Notes: generated from the sequence alone by a model not told the origin. Shown: positions 7,453 to 16,338, counted from the stretch's first letter. The stretch is DNA of 33,105 nt from an uncultured Rhodospirillales bacterium (GCA_903881515.1 CAIRTN010000178.1:1-33105), one strand, 5' to 3'. Made by a program: numbers and translations.

Positions 7453-9048
7453 ATGGCCCAACTCGATCCGGTGACGCTTGGTTTGCTGTGGCAAAGGCTG
7501 ACCGGGCTGATGGACGAGGTGGCCGGCGCTTTCGTGCGCACCAGTTTCTCGGCCGTGGTGCGGGAGAACTGGGACCTGGCGTGTTCGCTGATGGATGCCG
7601 AGGGGCGGCTGTTCGCGCAGTCCAGCCGCAGCATTCCGAGCTTCATCGGCACGATGCCGCGCACTTTGGCGCAGATGCTGAAAGTGGTGCCGGCGGCGCG
7701 GATGCGGCCGGGCGATGTGCTGATCAGCAACGACCCCTGGCTGGGCACCGGGCATCTGAACGATATCACCCTGATGCGGCCGATTTTCCGCGCGGGTGTG
7801 CTGGTTGCCTTCGTCGGCGGCACGTTTCATTGCGTCGATGTCGGCGGTGCGCCACGGCCGGATGCGCGCGACGTGTTCGAGGAGGGGATGTGCATCCCGG
7901 TCTGTCGGATCGTGAAAGCCGGGGTCGAGGACCCGGAGATCGTTGCGTTCATCGCCGAGAACTTCCGCGCGCCGGCGGAGGCGCTGGGCGATATCCGCGC
8001 GCTGTTTGCCGCTTTCGCGGTGGCGGAACGGCGGCTTTGCGCGATCCTGGACCAGGAGGGGATCGACGATCCCAAGCCAGTGGTGGACGAGATCCTGGCG
8101 CGTAGCGAACGCAGCATGCGCGCCGCGTTGGCGGCGGTGCCGGATGGGGTGGCGGAGGATCGGCTGCTGGCGGACGGGTTCGATGCGCCTTTGGTGGTGG
8201 CGTGCCGGGTGGAGAAGCGTGGCAGCAACATCGCGATCGACTTCGCCGGCACCTCGCCGCAGATCGCCCATCCGGTGAACGCGCCGTTCAACTTTTCATG
8301 GTCGTACACGGCCTATGCGGTGAAATGCGTGTTCGATCCGGCGGCGCCGAACAACGATGGCGGGCTGCGGCCGGTAACGATCACCGCCCCCGAAGGGTGC
8401 CTGGTCAATCCGCTGCGGCCGGCGCCGGTATGGGGGCGGCATCTGTCGGGGCATTATCTGCCGTTCGCGGTGATGGGGGCGCTGGCGAAGCTGGTGCCGG
8501 GGCGGGTGGTGGCGGATGCCGGGGCGCCGGCCTGGAATGTGTATTTCCGCGGCCAGCGGGCGGACGGGCGGCGGTTCGTGAAAATGTATTTCATGAGCGG
8601 CGGCCACGGCGCGCGGGCCGGCAGCGACGGGCCGAACGTGATGTCGTTTCCGACGAATGTGGCGAACACGCCGGCCGAGCAGTTCGAGAACGATGTGCCG
8701 CTGCTGATTGCCGAGCGCCGGCTGTTGCCGGGCAGCGGCGGGGACGGGCGGACCAGGGGCGGGCTGGGACAGCGGATTTCGTTCCATAATCCCGGGCCCG
8801 CCGAGGTCGGCTTCGTCATCCGCCATGAGCGGGTCAAGCATCCACCGCGCGGCTTGCTGGGTGGTGGTGACGGCGCGCCGGGGCGCGATCTGGTGGACGA
8901 GGTGCCGATTCCGGCCAAGACCGCGATGACGCTGGTGGCCGGCAGCACGGTGACGTTCGAAACCCCCGGCGGCGGCGGCATGGGGCCGGCCACAGAGCGC
9001 TCGGCCGACGCAATCGCGGCGGATCGGCGCGAGGGGTATGTAGCTTGA
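7453..9048 (+). CDS. Hydantoinase B / oxoprolinase-family subunit
   Basis: A 531-residue protein of the HyuB family. These proteins pair with HyuA-type ATPases in N-methylhydantoinases, 5-oxoprolinases and acetone/acetophenone carboxylases. The N-terminus DPVTLGLLWQRLTGLMDEVAGAFVRTSFS, then LACSLMDAEGRLFAQSS and SFIGTMPRTL, is diagnostic. Further in are GDVLISNDPWLGTGHLNDIT and YFMSGGHGARAGSDGPNVMSFPTN, and the C-terminus carries the usual VTFETPGGGGMG. ATG at 7453 is preferred because the family motif begins at once and AGGA lies upstream. The subunit order here is B then A, the reverse of the common hyuA-hyuB order. The last codons contain the ribosome site (GAGGGG, 9031-9036) and TTG start of hyuA. 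The reaction of the pair is not known. Confidence 0.9.
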   Translation: MAQLDPVTLGLLWQRLTGLMDEVAGAFVRTSFSAVVRENWDLACSLMDAEGRLFAQSSRSIPSFIGTMPRTLAQMLKVVPAARMRPGDVLISNDPWLGTGHLNDITLMRPIFRAGVLVAFVGGTFHCVDVGGAPRPDARDVFEEGMCIPVCRIVKAGVEDPEIVAFIAENFRAPAEALGDIRALFAAFAVAERRLCAILDQEGIDDPKPVVDEILARSERSMRAALAAVPDGVAEDRLLADGFDAPLVVACRVEKRGSNIAIDFAGTSPQIAHPVNAPFNFSWSYTAYAVKCVFDPAAPNNDGGLRPVTITAPEGCLVNPLRPAPVWGRHLSGHYLPFAVMGALAKLVPGRVVADAGAPAWNVYFRGQRADGRRFVKMYFMSGGHGARAGSDGPNVMSFPTNVANTPAEQFENDVPLLIAERRLLPGSGGDGRTRGGLGQRISFHNPGPAEVGFVIRHERVKHPPRGLLGGGDGAPGRDLVDEVPIPAKTAMTLVAGSTVTFETPGGGGMGPATERSADAIAADRREGYVA

Positions 9049-11105
9049 GCCTGCGCATCGGTGTCGATATCGGCGGCACATTCACCGATCTGACCGCGCT
9101 GGACGCGGCGACCGGGCGGTTGAGCAAGGCCAAAGTGCTGACCACCCCGGACGATCCCAGCCGGGGCGTGTTGGACGGGCTGGACAAGCTGCTGGCAGCG
9201 ACCGGGGCGACGGCTGCGGACGTGGTGCAGGTGATCCACGGTACCACGTTGGTGGCCAATGCGATCATCGAGCGCAAGGGCGTGCGCACCGCTTTCATCG
9301 CCACCGAGGGGTATCGCGACCTGCTGGACATGGCGCGCGAATGGCGCTGGGACATCTATGACCTCGACATCGTGTTGCCGGCACCGTTGGTGCCGCGGCA
9401 TCGCTGTGTGGAGGTGCGCGAGCGGATCGGGCCGGATGGCGCGGTGGTGACCGGGTTCGATGTGGCCTCTGCACGGGCCGCGGCGCAGGCGGTGGCGGAT
9501 ATGGGCGTTGAGGCGGTGGCGGTGTGCTTCCTGCACGCATTCCGCAATCCGGCGCATGAACGCTTGATGGCCGAGGTGCTTGCGGACGTGGCGCCGGGGG
9601 TGGCGGTGTCGCTGTCGTCGGAGGTGTCGCCTGTGATGGGCGAGTACGACCGGGCCTGCACCACGGTGGCGAACGCCTATGTGCTGCCGGTGTTTCGCCG
9701 CTACATCAAGCGCCTGTCCGACGGCATGCGGGCGATGGGGATCGGCGTCGATCTGCTGCTGATGCAGTCCGACGGCGGCACGGCGCATGAGACGACGGCG
9801 CTGCGGCTGCCGGTGCGGCTGGTGCAGTCCGGCCCGGCGGGCGGCGCACAGGCCGCGGCGTTGACCGGCCGGGTGGCGGGGTTTGCCGATGTGATGGCGT
9901 TCGATATGGGCGGCACCACGGCAAAGGCCTGCCTGATCCCCGGCGGGAAGCCGGCGCGGGCGCCGGAGTTTGAGGTGGCGCGCATCGCCCGTTTCCGGCG
10001 CGGCAGCGGCCTGCCGCTGAAGGTGCCGGCGGTGGATATGATCGAGATCGGCGCCGGCGGCGGCTCGATCGCGCGGGTGAATGCGCTGGGGCTGATCCAG
10101 GTCGGGCCGGAAAGCAGCAGCGCCGATCCAGGGCCGGCCTGCTACGGCCGGGGCGGAGCGGAAGCGACGGTCACCGATGCCGATCTGATCCTGGGCTACT
10201 TGGCAGCGGACCGGTTCCTGGGCGGGGAGATGCGGCTGGACCCTGACGCGGCGGAACGGGCGGTGGGCGCTCTGGGCGCGCCGCTGGGCCTGTCGGCGTT
10301 GCAGGTTGCCTTGGGGGTCCATGAGATCGTCAACGAGACGATGGCGCAGGCGGCGTCGATCCACGCGTTGGAGAAGGGGCTGCGGGCGCAGGATTTCGCG
10401 CTGGTGGCGATCGGCGGCGCGGGGCCGGTGCATGCCTGTGCGGTGGCGCGGCGCATTGGGGTCGGCACGGTGATCTGTCCGGCGGGAGCGGGTGTGGCCT
10501 CGGCATTCGGGTTCCTGGCGGCGCCGGTGAGCTTCGAGGCCGCGTGGGCACGGCTGGTGCCTCTGAGCGCGTTGGACGAAGCGGAGATCGAGGCCATCCT
10601 GGCGCCGCTGCGGGCGGAGACGCTGCGCAGCCTGGCGGAGGCGGGGGTGGATCCGGCCGCGTGCACGGTGCGGGCCAGCGTGGAGCTGCGCTATGCCGGG
10701 CAGGGACATGAGGTGGAAGCCGCGCTGACCGGCGGCGTCGAAGTGCTGCTGGCGGCGTTCGAAGCGCGTTATGAGGCGCTGTACGGGCGGGTGGAACGCG
10801 GCGCGGCGGTGGAAGCGGTGACATGGCGGGTGGTGGCCAGTGGACCGGTTCCGGAGATGCACCTGTCGGCCGATGCGACCGTTGCGGACGACGCCCTGGT
10901 GGGGCATCGCGCGATGTGGTGCGGGCGGGCGAAGGCTATGGTGCAGGCGCCGGTGTATGACCGCTACCGGATGGCCGTCGGCAGTGTCTGCCACGGGCCG
11001 GCGGTGGTGGAAGAATGCGAAAGTACGGCGGTGCTACCGCATGGCGCGACCGGACGGGTCGATGCCGGCGGCAATCTGGTGATCACGTTGGAGCCTGAGG
11101 CATGA
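9045..11105 (+). CDS. Hydantoinase A / oxoprolinase-family ATPase subunit
   Basis: A 686-residue actin-fold (ASKHA) ATPase subunit of a hydantoinase or oxoprolinase-type enzyme. It starts at TTG overlapping the hyuB stop (TTGA), with GAGGGG 8 bases before. The protein opens SLRIGVDIGGTFTDLTALD, the phosphate-1 loop, so no other start is sensible. VIHGTTLVANAIIERKG, VRLVQSGPAGGAQAA, AFDMGGTTAKACLI (phosphate-2), IGAGGGSIA and AIGGAGPVHACA (adenosine loop) follow in the family order. The C-terminal part ends in a beta-rich domain with GRVDAGGNLVI. These enzymes spend ATP to activate an amide or ketone group. Its stop overlaps the ATG of the TPP enzyme, so the three genes are translationally linked. 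Confidence 0.92.
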   Translation: MSLRIGVDIGGTFTDLTALDAATGRLSKAKVLTTPDDPSRGVLDGLDKLLAATGATAADVVQVIHGTTLVANAIIERKGVRTAFIATEGYRDLLDMAREWRWDIYDLDIVLPAPLVPRHRCVEVRERIGPDGAVVTGFDVASARAAAQAVADMGVEAVAVCFLHAFRNPAHERLMAEVLADVAPGVAVSLSSEVSPVMGEYDRACTTVANAYVLPVFRRYIKRLSDGMRAMGIGVDLLLMQSDGGTAHETTALRLPVRLVQSGPAGGAQAAALTGRVAGFADVMAFDMGGTTAKACLIPGGKPARAPEFEVARIARFRRGSGLPLKVPAVDMIEIGAGGGSIARVNALGLIQVGPESSSADPGPACYGRGGAEATVTDADLILGYLAADRFLGGEMRLDPDAAERAVGALGAPLGLSALQVALGVHEIVNETMAQAASIHALEKGLRAQDFALVAIGGAGPVHACAVARRIGVGTVICPAGAGVASAFGFLAAPVSFEAAWARLVPLSALDEAEIEAILAPLRAETLRSLAEAGVDPAACTVRASVELRYAGQGHEVEAALTGGVEVLLAAFEARYEALYGRVERGAAVEAVTWRVVASGPVPEMHLSADATVADDALVGHRAMWCGRAKAMVQAPVYDRYRMAVGSVCHGPAVVEECESTAVLPHGATGRVDAGGNLVITLEPEA

Positions 11106-12721
11106 GCAGCAATACCAAGGGGGCCTTCGTGCTCGCCGACGCATTCCGGCAGATGGGGGTCAGCCGGGTGTTCGGGGTCCCAGGCGGCGGATCGAGCCTG
11201 GACTTGATCGAGGGGGCGAAAGCGAGCGGGCTGCCGTTCACCCTGGTGCGGCACGAAACGGCGGGAATGATGATGGCCGCGGTCTCCGCCGATCTCAGCG
11301 GCCGGCCGGGGGCGATGCTGGTCACCAAGGGGCCGGGGCTTGCCAACGCGGTGAACGGGTTGGCGACGGCGGCGTTGGAGCGCTCGGCGGTGTTCCTGGT
11401 GGCCGACGGGTTTTCGGCGAAGCAGACCGGCTACGTGACGCACCAGGCGTTCGACCAGATCGCGCTGGCAACGCCGGTGACCAAGGCCACCGCGCGGGTA
11501 CGCGGGGCGGACATGGCGGCCGAAGTCGCCCGTCTGGCGACCGCGGCGTGCTCCGCTCCCTGCGGGCCGGTGATGCTGGAGATGAATGCGCCGGCGGCGC
11601 AGGCGATGGCGGCGGCGGCGGACGGGATCGCGCTGCCGGCGGCGGCGATGCCGGATGCGGCTGCACTGGAGCGGGCGCGTGCATTGTTGGCGCGGGCGCG
11701 GCGGCCTGTGGTGATCGCCGGGCTGGAGGTTCGCGACCCGGCCGGCAGTGCTGCGGTGCGGGCGCTGGTAGCGGCCTTGGGATGCCCGGCGTTGGTCACC
11801 TACAAAGCCAAGGGGGTGATCGCGGATGACGACAAGCTGTTCGCCGGCGTGTTCACCTGCGGTGCGGCGGAACGGCCGATCGTGTCGCAGGCCGATCTGA
11901 TCATCTTGGCCGGGGCCGACCCGGTGGAGTTCATCCTGCAATCCTGGCCGTATGCCGTGCCGGTGATCGACGTCGCCCTGTTCGCCAGGCCGGTGCACTA
12001 CGTGACGCCAGAGGTGGTGGTGCAGGGCGATCCGGCCGCGGCGTTGAACGCGCTGGCGCAGGGCGCCGTGCCTAGCGCCTGGGATCTGGCGGCGATTGCC
12101 GCGCATCTGGCGGCGAGCAAGGCGGCGCTGGCATTCCCCGGCACCGATGACGCGATCGGGCCGCAGCGCATCGTGGAGATGGCGGCGGCGGCCTGCGTAC
12201 GGCACGGCGTGGATGCGCGGGCCAGCGTGGATGCCGGGGCGCACATGATCTCGGCCACGACGTTCTGGCCCTGCACAAGGCCGCATGATCTGCTGATCTC
12301 CAACGGGTTGGCGACGATGGGCTTCGCCCTGCCGGCGGCAATCGCGGCGGCGTTGCATGAACCCGCGCGGCCGGTGATCGCCTTTACCGGCGATGGCGGC
12401 CTGGCGATGTGCCTGGGTGAACTGGCGACGGCGGCCTCGGTGGGCGCGCGGATCGTGGTGGTGGTGTTCAACGATGACGGGCTGAGCCTGATCGCGGCCA
12501 AGCAGGATGGGCGTGACCTGCCGGCTGACAGCATGGCCTGGCGCCATGCTGACTTCGCGGCGGCGATGCGCGGCTTCGGCGGGCTGGGCTTCGCGGTGCG
12601 CTCGGCCGCCGAATACGACGCGGCGTTGGATGCCGCGCTGGGCGCCGATGGCCCGGTGGTGATCGATGTGCGGGTGGACCCGGCGGGTTATGCGGGGCAG
12701 CTGAAAGCGTTGCGCGGGTAG
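11102..12721 (+). CDS. Thiamine-diphosphate-dependent enzyme, acetolactate synthase-like
   Basis: A 539-residue protein with the three-domain layout of the IlvB/benzoylformate decarboxylase/oxalyl-CoA decarboxylase superfamily. The N-terminal PYR domain has VFGVPGGGSSLDL and the cofactor-activating Glu52 in RHETAGMMMA. A central domain covers about 165-340, and the C-terminal PP domain has the metal/TPP motif GDGG at 430-433 with Asn457 in FNDDG. The ATG overlaps the hyuA stop. Residues that would distinguish a ligase from a decarboxylase cannot be judged by eye. Position as the third cistron after hyuB-hyuA suggests it acts on the 2-oxo acid product of, or precursor for, that enzyme. It ends one base before the stop of the opposing epimerase gene. 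Confidence 0.88.
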   Translation: MSSNTKGAFVLADAFRQMGVSRVFGVPGGGSSLDLIEGAKASGLPFTLVRHETAGMMMAAVSADLSGRPGAMLVTKGPGLANAVNGLATAALERSAVFLVADGFSAKQTGYVTHQAFDQIALATPVTKATARVRGADMAAEVARLATAACSAPCGPVMLEMNAPAAQAMAAAADGIALPAAAMPDAAALERARALLARARRPVVIAGLEVRDPAGSAAVRALVAALGCPALVTYKAKGVIADDDKLFAGVFTCGAAERPIVSQADLIILAGADPVEFILQSWPYAVPVIDVALFARPVHYVTPEVVVQGDPAAALNALAQGAVPSAWDLAAIAAHLAASKAALAFPGTDDAIGPQRIVEMAAAACVRHGVDARASVDAGAHMISATTFWPCTRPHDLLISNGLATMGFALPAAIAAALHEPARPVIAFTGDGGLAMCLGELATAASVGARIVVVVFNDDGLSLIAAKQDGRDLPADSMAWRHADFAAAMRGFGGLGFAVRSAAEYDAALDAALGADGPVVIDVRVDPAGYAGQLKALRG

Positions 12722-13594
12722 TCAGGCCTGGATCACGCGGATGCTGTGCGACGCGGCCAGGCTTGCGCCTGGCGCGATGTGATGGATGAACGGTTTGCCC
12801 ATCAGGTCGCCGTCATAATCGATCGGGTCTGACACGCCGTACCAGGGCTCGATGCACAACAGATCCACGCCGACCGGGTTCCAGATCCCGAGTTCGGTGA
12901 AGCCCTGCCAGGACACCTCTACGACCGGGGCGCCAGGGGTGGTGAAACGCACGGATGTGCTGACCGGATGGTCGAAGATGATCGCGTCTTCGGCGAACAG
13001 CCCGTCATGCAGCGCCAGCGTCGAGCCCTCGACCGGCGTCGGCAACGGGTCGGGGCGTAGCAGGCCATCGCGCCGGATGCGGCGGATCGGCGCGGGTTCG
13101 GGGCTGGCGAATTCCAGGCGGTGATCGGTTTTGGCAATGCCGGGGCGCAGCGGCCAGTTGAAGGCGGGGTGCGCGCCCATCGAGGCGGGCAACACGCTCT
13201 CGCCGGTGTTGGTGATGCGGTAGGTGCTGGTCAGGCCGTCGCTGCCCAGGGCGTAGAAAACCTCGAAGCGAAACTCGAACGGATAGACGGCGCGGGTGGC
13301 GGGGTTGCTGACCAGCACGAGATGGGCCGTGCTGGCGCTGCGCGCGACCCAGTCGAACTGTGCCTCGCGGGCGAAGCCGTGGCGGCCGAGTTCGTATGTT
13401 TTGCCGGCATGGCGGTAGCGATTATCGCGCAGGGTGCCGACGATGGGAAACAGGATCGGCGAATGCCGCGGCCAGGCCGGATGCGCCTGCCAGATCAGCT
13501 CGGTGCCATCCGGCGCAGTGAGGGAACACAGCTCGCCGCCGTGGGACTTGATGCGCGCGGTGACGCCCGCGGCGGCGAGGCTGTGGTTGGGCAT
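12722..13594 (-). CDS. Aldose 1-epimerase family protein
   Basis: A 290-residue beta-sandwich protein of the galactose mutarotase superfamily, nearer to the LacX/YihR-like branch than to GalM. The opening ARIKSHGGELCSLTAPDGTELIWQ, the PILFPIVGTLRDNRY stretch, the GRHGFAREAQF motif with an expected catalytic His, and MGAHPAFNWPLRPG support this. Glu near the C-terminus in LLCIEPWYGV is the likely second catalytic residue. Such enzymes interconvert alpha and beta anomers of a sugar. It is the last gene of a minus-strand operon, 7 bases after the binding-protein gene, which implies that the importer or its pathway handles a sugar or sugar-like compound. Confidence 0.87.
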   Translation of the reverse strand: MPNHSLAAAGVTARIKSHGGELCSLTAPDGTELIWQAHPAWPRHSPILFPIVGTLRDNRYRHAGKTYELGRHGFAREAQFDWVARSASTAHLVLVSNPATRAVYPFEFRFEVFYALGSDGLTSTYRITNTGESVLPASMGAHPAFNWPLRPGIAKTDHRLEFASPEPAPIRRIRRDGLLRPDPLPTPVEGSTLALHDGLFAEDAIIFDHPVSTSVRFTTPGAPVVEVSWQGFTELGIWNPVGVDLLCIEPWYGVSDPIDYDGDLMGKPFIHHIAPGASLAASHSIRVIQA

Positions 13595-13601
13595 GGGACG
13601 C

Positions 13602-14642
13602 TCAGAGCCGCTTCATGGCTTCTTCGGCCAGCGACGGATCGTACATCGAGGCGAAGGTCAGGCTGTCCGGCATCGGGTCAAGGCCGGAGGATTTGTTGGC
13701 GGTGTTGATGAACATCAGGTTCGTCTTGAACTGCGGCTCGGTCAGCCGCGGGTTGGCGTAATACATATCCTTGTGGCCCGCGAACGCGCCCTCGGCGATT
13801 GCCGGATCGAGTTCCAGGAACGGCACCGCGAAGGCCTTGAACTTCGCCGGGTCGGTCTTGATCGAGCGCAGCGCCAGCGCGAGGCCAGTCAGATAGCGCA
13901 CCAGTGGCTCCCGCTTCTCGGCGATGGTTTTCGTGGCCGCGTTGCAGATGATGTAGGTGTAGTTGGCGAACTCCGCCGGCGGGTTGTTGACCATCTGGAA
14001 CAGGTAGGCGCAGCCGAATTTCGCCACCGCGATGTCGGAGGTCGGCGAGGACAGGCAGAAGCCGTCGATCACGCCCTGACCCAGCGCCGCGACCATGCCG
14101 GGGCCGCCGCCCTGAATGCCGACCAGCTGCACGTCCTTGTTCGGGTCCATGCCGCCCTTGATCGCAAGCCAGCGAAGCATGTTGTCTGGCGCGCCACCGG
14201 GGCCGGTATTGCCCATCCGCAGACCGCGCAGCACGGCGACCTTTTTCTCGATCGGGCTGGCCTCGGTGATGCCGGCCTTGTCCAGGATTTCCTTTTTTAC
14301 CACCACGTGCGAGCCGAACTTTCCGACGGTCTGGCCGATAGTGCGGAACTGCAGGCCTTCCTTCTTGCCGTTCATCGCCTCGCCCGGATCGCCCCATTCG
14401 ACATCGACCGACGGGCCGACGAGGGCCGACATGTTGGTGCCGCGGTTCGACGCGTTGGCGGAAACCTTGACGCCGGCCTGGGTGAAGAAGCCGCCGTTCA
14501 GCGCATAGTCCTCGGCCATCCAGATCCAGGATTTCGAGGTGGAGCGGATCGTGGTCAGCTCCGGCATCGCTTGGGCGATGGCAAATCGCGGCAGGGCAGA
14601 AGCGGCGGCGGCGGTCAGCAGCGTGCGGCGCTGGATGGTCAT
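13602..14642 (-). CDS. NitT/TauT-type ABC transporter substrate-binding protein
   Basis: A 346-residue exported protein. The leader is MTIQRRTLLTAAAASALPRFAIAQ, with twin arginines and a cleavage site near residue 24, so Tat export is possible. The mature part reads like the NMT1/SsuA fold: SKSWIWMAEDYALNGGFFTQAGVKV, then NMSALVGPSVDVEWGDP for ligand contacts. Later it has GIQGGGPGMVAALGQGVIDGFCLSSP, in which the protein senses the number of binding determinants. Family ligands include sulfonates, nitrate, pyrimidine precursors of thiamine and aromatic acids, so the substrate is open. AAGGGAAG lies about 9 bases before the ATG. It is the third gene of the operon, 25 bases after the permease gene. 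Confidence 0.85.
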   Translation of the reverse strand: MTIQRRTLLTAAAASALPRFAIAQAMPELTTIRSTSKSWIWMAEDYALNGGFFTQAGVKVSANASNRGTNMSALVGPSVDVEWGDPGEAMNGKKEGLQFRTIGQTVGKFGSHVVVKKEILDKAGITEASPIEKKVAVLRGLRMGNTGPGGAPDNMLRWLAIKGGMDPNKDVQLVGIQGGGPGMVAALGQGVIDGFCLSSPTSDIAVAKFGCAYLFQMVNNPPAEFANYTYIICNAATKTIAEKREPLVRYLTGLALALRSIKTDPAKFKAFAVPFLELDPAIAEGAFAGHKDMYYANPRLTEPQFKTNLMFINTANKSSGLDPMPDSLTFASMYDPSLAEEAMKRL

Positions 14643-14667
14643 GGGCGGACTTCCCTTTTTGTTGGCG

Positions 14668-15501
14668 TCAGCGCTGCCAGCGCATGACGTAGGCTTCGAA
14701 ATATTTGAGCGCGGTGTTGATCACGGCACCAACGGCGGCGAGCACGATGATGCCGGCATAGACGCTGGTGGTGTTGAACAGGCCGGTGGCCTGGTTGATC
14801 AGGAAGCCGATGCCGCGGTTGGACGACATGAACTCGCCGATCACGGTGCCGACCAGCGCGTATGGCACGCTGACCTTCAGCCCGGTGATCACCCAGCTGG
14901 CAGCCGAGGGCACGATGACGTGGCGCAGCACGTCGGTCTCGCTGCCGCCCATGATGCGGGTGGTGTGGACGTAGATCTGGTTGACCTCGCGCACACCGGA
15001 ATAGGTGTTGAGGAAGATCACAAAGAACACGATGGCTGCCGAAACCGCGACCTTGCTCTCGATGCCGATGCCGAACCAGATGATGAACAGCGGCGCCAGC
15101 GCGATCTTCGGGATCGAGTAGATCGCGGTGATGTAGGGGTCGAACACCTCGGCGATCAGGGTGAAGCGGCCGAAGAACAGGCCCAGGCAGAAGCCCACGG
15201 CGCAACCGATCGCGAAGCCCCAGGCGGTGGCATAAAGCGTGATCGACAGATGGTAGACCAACGTGCCGTCGTTCACCCAGCGCCACAGCCGCAGCCCGAC
15301 CGCGCTGGGCGAGGAGATCAGCATGGTGTCGATCCAGGTACCGGACGCATGGTCCCATAGCCAGATGAACAGCACGCCGACGACGGCGCGCAGCAGATGG
15401 ATGGCAATGCGCCGGCGCCCGGCCGCGGCCTCGGCGGCGGCAACGCGGGCAGTGCGGGTCGGCCCGCCGATCGCGGCGGCCTCGTTGGCGGCGCCGCTCA
15501 T
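14668..15501 (-). CDS. NitT/TauT-type ABC transporter permease
   Basis: A 277-residue inner-membrane permease of the BPD_transp_1 family. A first helix (about residues 35-52) is followed by a core of about five helices. The cytoplasmic EAA-type loop is seen in ASWVITGLKVSVPYALVGTVIGEFM preceded by RHVIVPSAA. YSIPKIALAPLFIIWFGIGIESKV is highly typical of SsuC/TauC-type permeases. ATG 15501 overlaps the stop of the ATPase gene (ATGA) and is preferred over an earlier in-frame start inside that gene. Only one permease gene is present, so it likely works as a homodimer. Confidence 0.93.
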   Translation of the reverse strand: MSGAANEAAAIGGPTRTARVAAAEAAAGRRRIAIHLLRAVVGVLFIWLWDHASGTWIDTMLISSPSAVGLRLWRWVNDGTLVYHLSITLYATAWGFAIGCAVGFCLGLFFGRFTLIAEVFDPYITAIYSIPKIALAPLFIIWFGIGIESKVAVSAAIVFFVIFLNTYSGVREVNQIYVHTTRIMGGSETDVLRHVIVPSAASWVITGLKVSVPYALVGTVIGEFMSSNRGIGFLINQATGLFNTTSVYAGIIVLAAVGAVINTALKYFEAYVMRWQR

Positions 15502-16280
15502 GCCGCTTCTCCGCTGCGGATCTCGGGGGCCAGTGCGTCCCACAGTCTGGTGTAGGCGGCCTCGAACTCCGGCAGGAAGCGAACGCGGAACACATCAAGC
15601 GTCGGGGGCAGCTGCACGTTTTCGATCTGCTTGATCCGGCCGGGCCGGCCGGAGAACACCACGACGCGCTGCGCCAGGGTCACGGCCTCGGCCAGATCGT
15701 GGGTGACGAAAACCACGGTCTGCCGGCGTTCGGTCCAGATCCGCAGCAGTTGTTCCTGCATCAGCAGTTTCAACTGCGCGTCGAGCGCGCCGAACGGCTC
15801 ATCCATCAGCAGTGTGCCGGGCTCGTAGGCAAGCAACTGGGCAATGGCGACGCGCTTGCGCATGCCGCCGGAGAGTTCGCCGGGGAAGGAACGCGCGAAG
15901 CCGGTCAGCCCGACCGCGGCGAGCATTTCTTCCACCCGGGCACGCCGCGCTGGGCCGGCCATGCCGTGGAAGCGCAAGGGCAGGGCGATATTGTCCTCCA
16001 CCGTGCGCCAGGGCAGCACGGCGTCCTGCTGCGTCATGTAGCCGACATTGCGGTTGATGCCGTTGACCGGGCGGCCATCGTGCAGGATGCGGCCTTCCTC
16101 GATCGGCAGAATGCCGGCGATCATATTCATCAGGGTGGATTTGCCGCAGCCGGACGGGCCGACAAAGGCGACGAACTCGCCCGGCGCGATGTCGAGGTCG
16201 ACCCGGTCAAGCGCCAGCACCTCGCGGCCTCTGGCGACGTAGGATTTGCGCACGGCGGTGATGGCGATGCTGGCGGTCAT
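15498..16280 (-). CDS. NitT/TauT-type ABC transporter ATPase
   Basis: A 260-residue nucleotide-binding subunit. Walker A GPSGCGKST is at 41-49, the Q-loop is YMTQQDAVLPW, the signature is LSGGM at 136-140, Walker B ends LLMDEPFGALD with Glu161, and the switch is His194 in VTHDLAEAV. The overall pattern matches SsuB/TauB. The ATG at 16280 begins MTASIAITAVRKSY; the open frame upstream of it is antisense to the GMC gene and was rejected. It is the first gene of the four-gene minus-strand operon, and its promoter must lie in the 58 bases shared with the divergent oxidoreductase gene. Confidence 0.94.
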   Translation of the reverse strand: MTASIAITAVRKSYVARGREVLALDRVDLDIAPGEFVAFVGPSGCGKSTLMNMIAGILPIEEGRILHDGRPVNGINRNVGYMTQQDAVLPWRTVEDNIALPLRFHGMAGPARRARVEEMLAAVGLTGFARSFPGELSGGMRKRVAIAQLLAYEPGTLLMDEPFGALDAQLKLLMQEQLLRIWTERRQTVVFVTHDLAEAVTLAQRVVVFSGRPGRIKQIENVQLPPTLDVFRVRFLPEFEAAYTRLWDALAPEIRSGEAA

Positions 16281-16297
16281 CACTCTCTCTCGGTAAC

Positions 16298-16317
16298 TTG
16301 TCTGCACGGTAGGACAA
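16298..16317. promoter_or_regulatory. Inverted repeat between divergent importer and oxidoreductase genes
   Basis: TTGTC (16298-16302) and GACAA (16313-16317) are separated by 10 bases, centred in the 58-base region 16281-16338 from which both the importer operon and the GMC gene must be expressed. The 20-bp span fits a dimeric repressor site. No regulator gene lies alongside, and the arms are only 5 bp. Confidence 0.3.
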
Positions 16318-16338
16318 CCGCGGGGCGGATGCCAAACG

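Noticed and set aside
7387-8271. N-terminal extension of the aldolase gene
   Set aside because: The extra 295 codons are antisense to hyuB and show no family likeness; the aldolase fold starts right after the ATG at 7386.
8454-10994. Very long open frame antisense to the hyuB and hyuA genes
   Set aside because: It lacks family motifs, is dominated by Arg, His, Pro and Gln, and mirrors GC-rich codons of two well-supported genes; it is a frame shadow.
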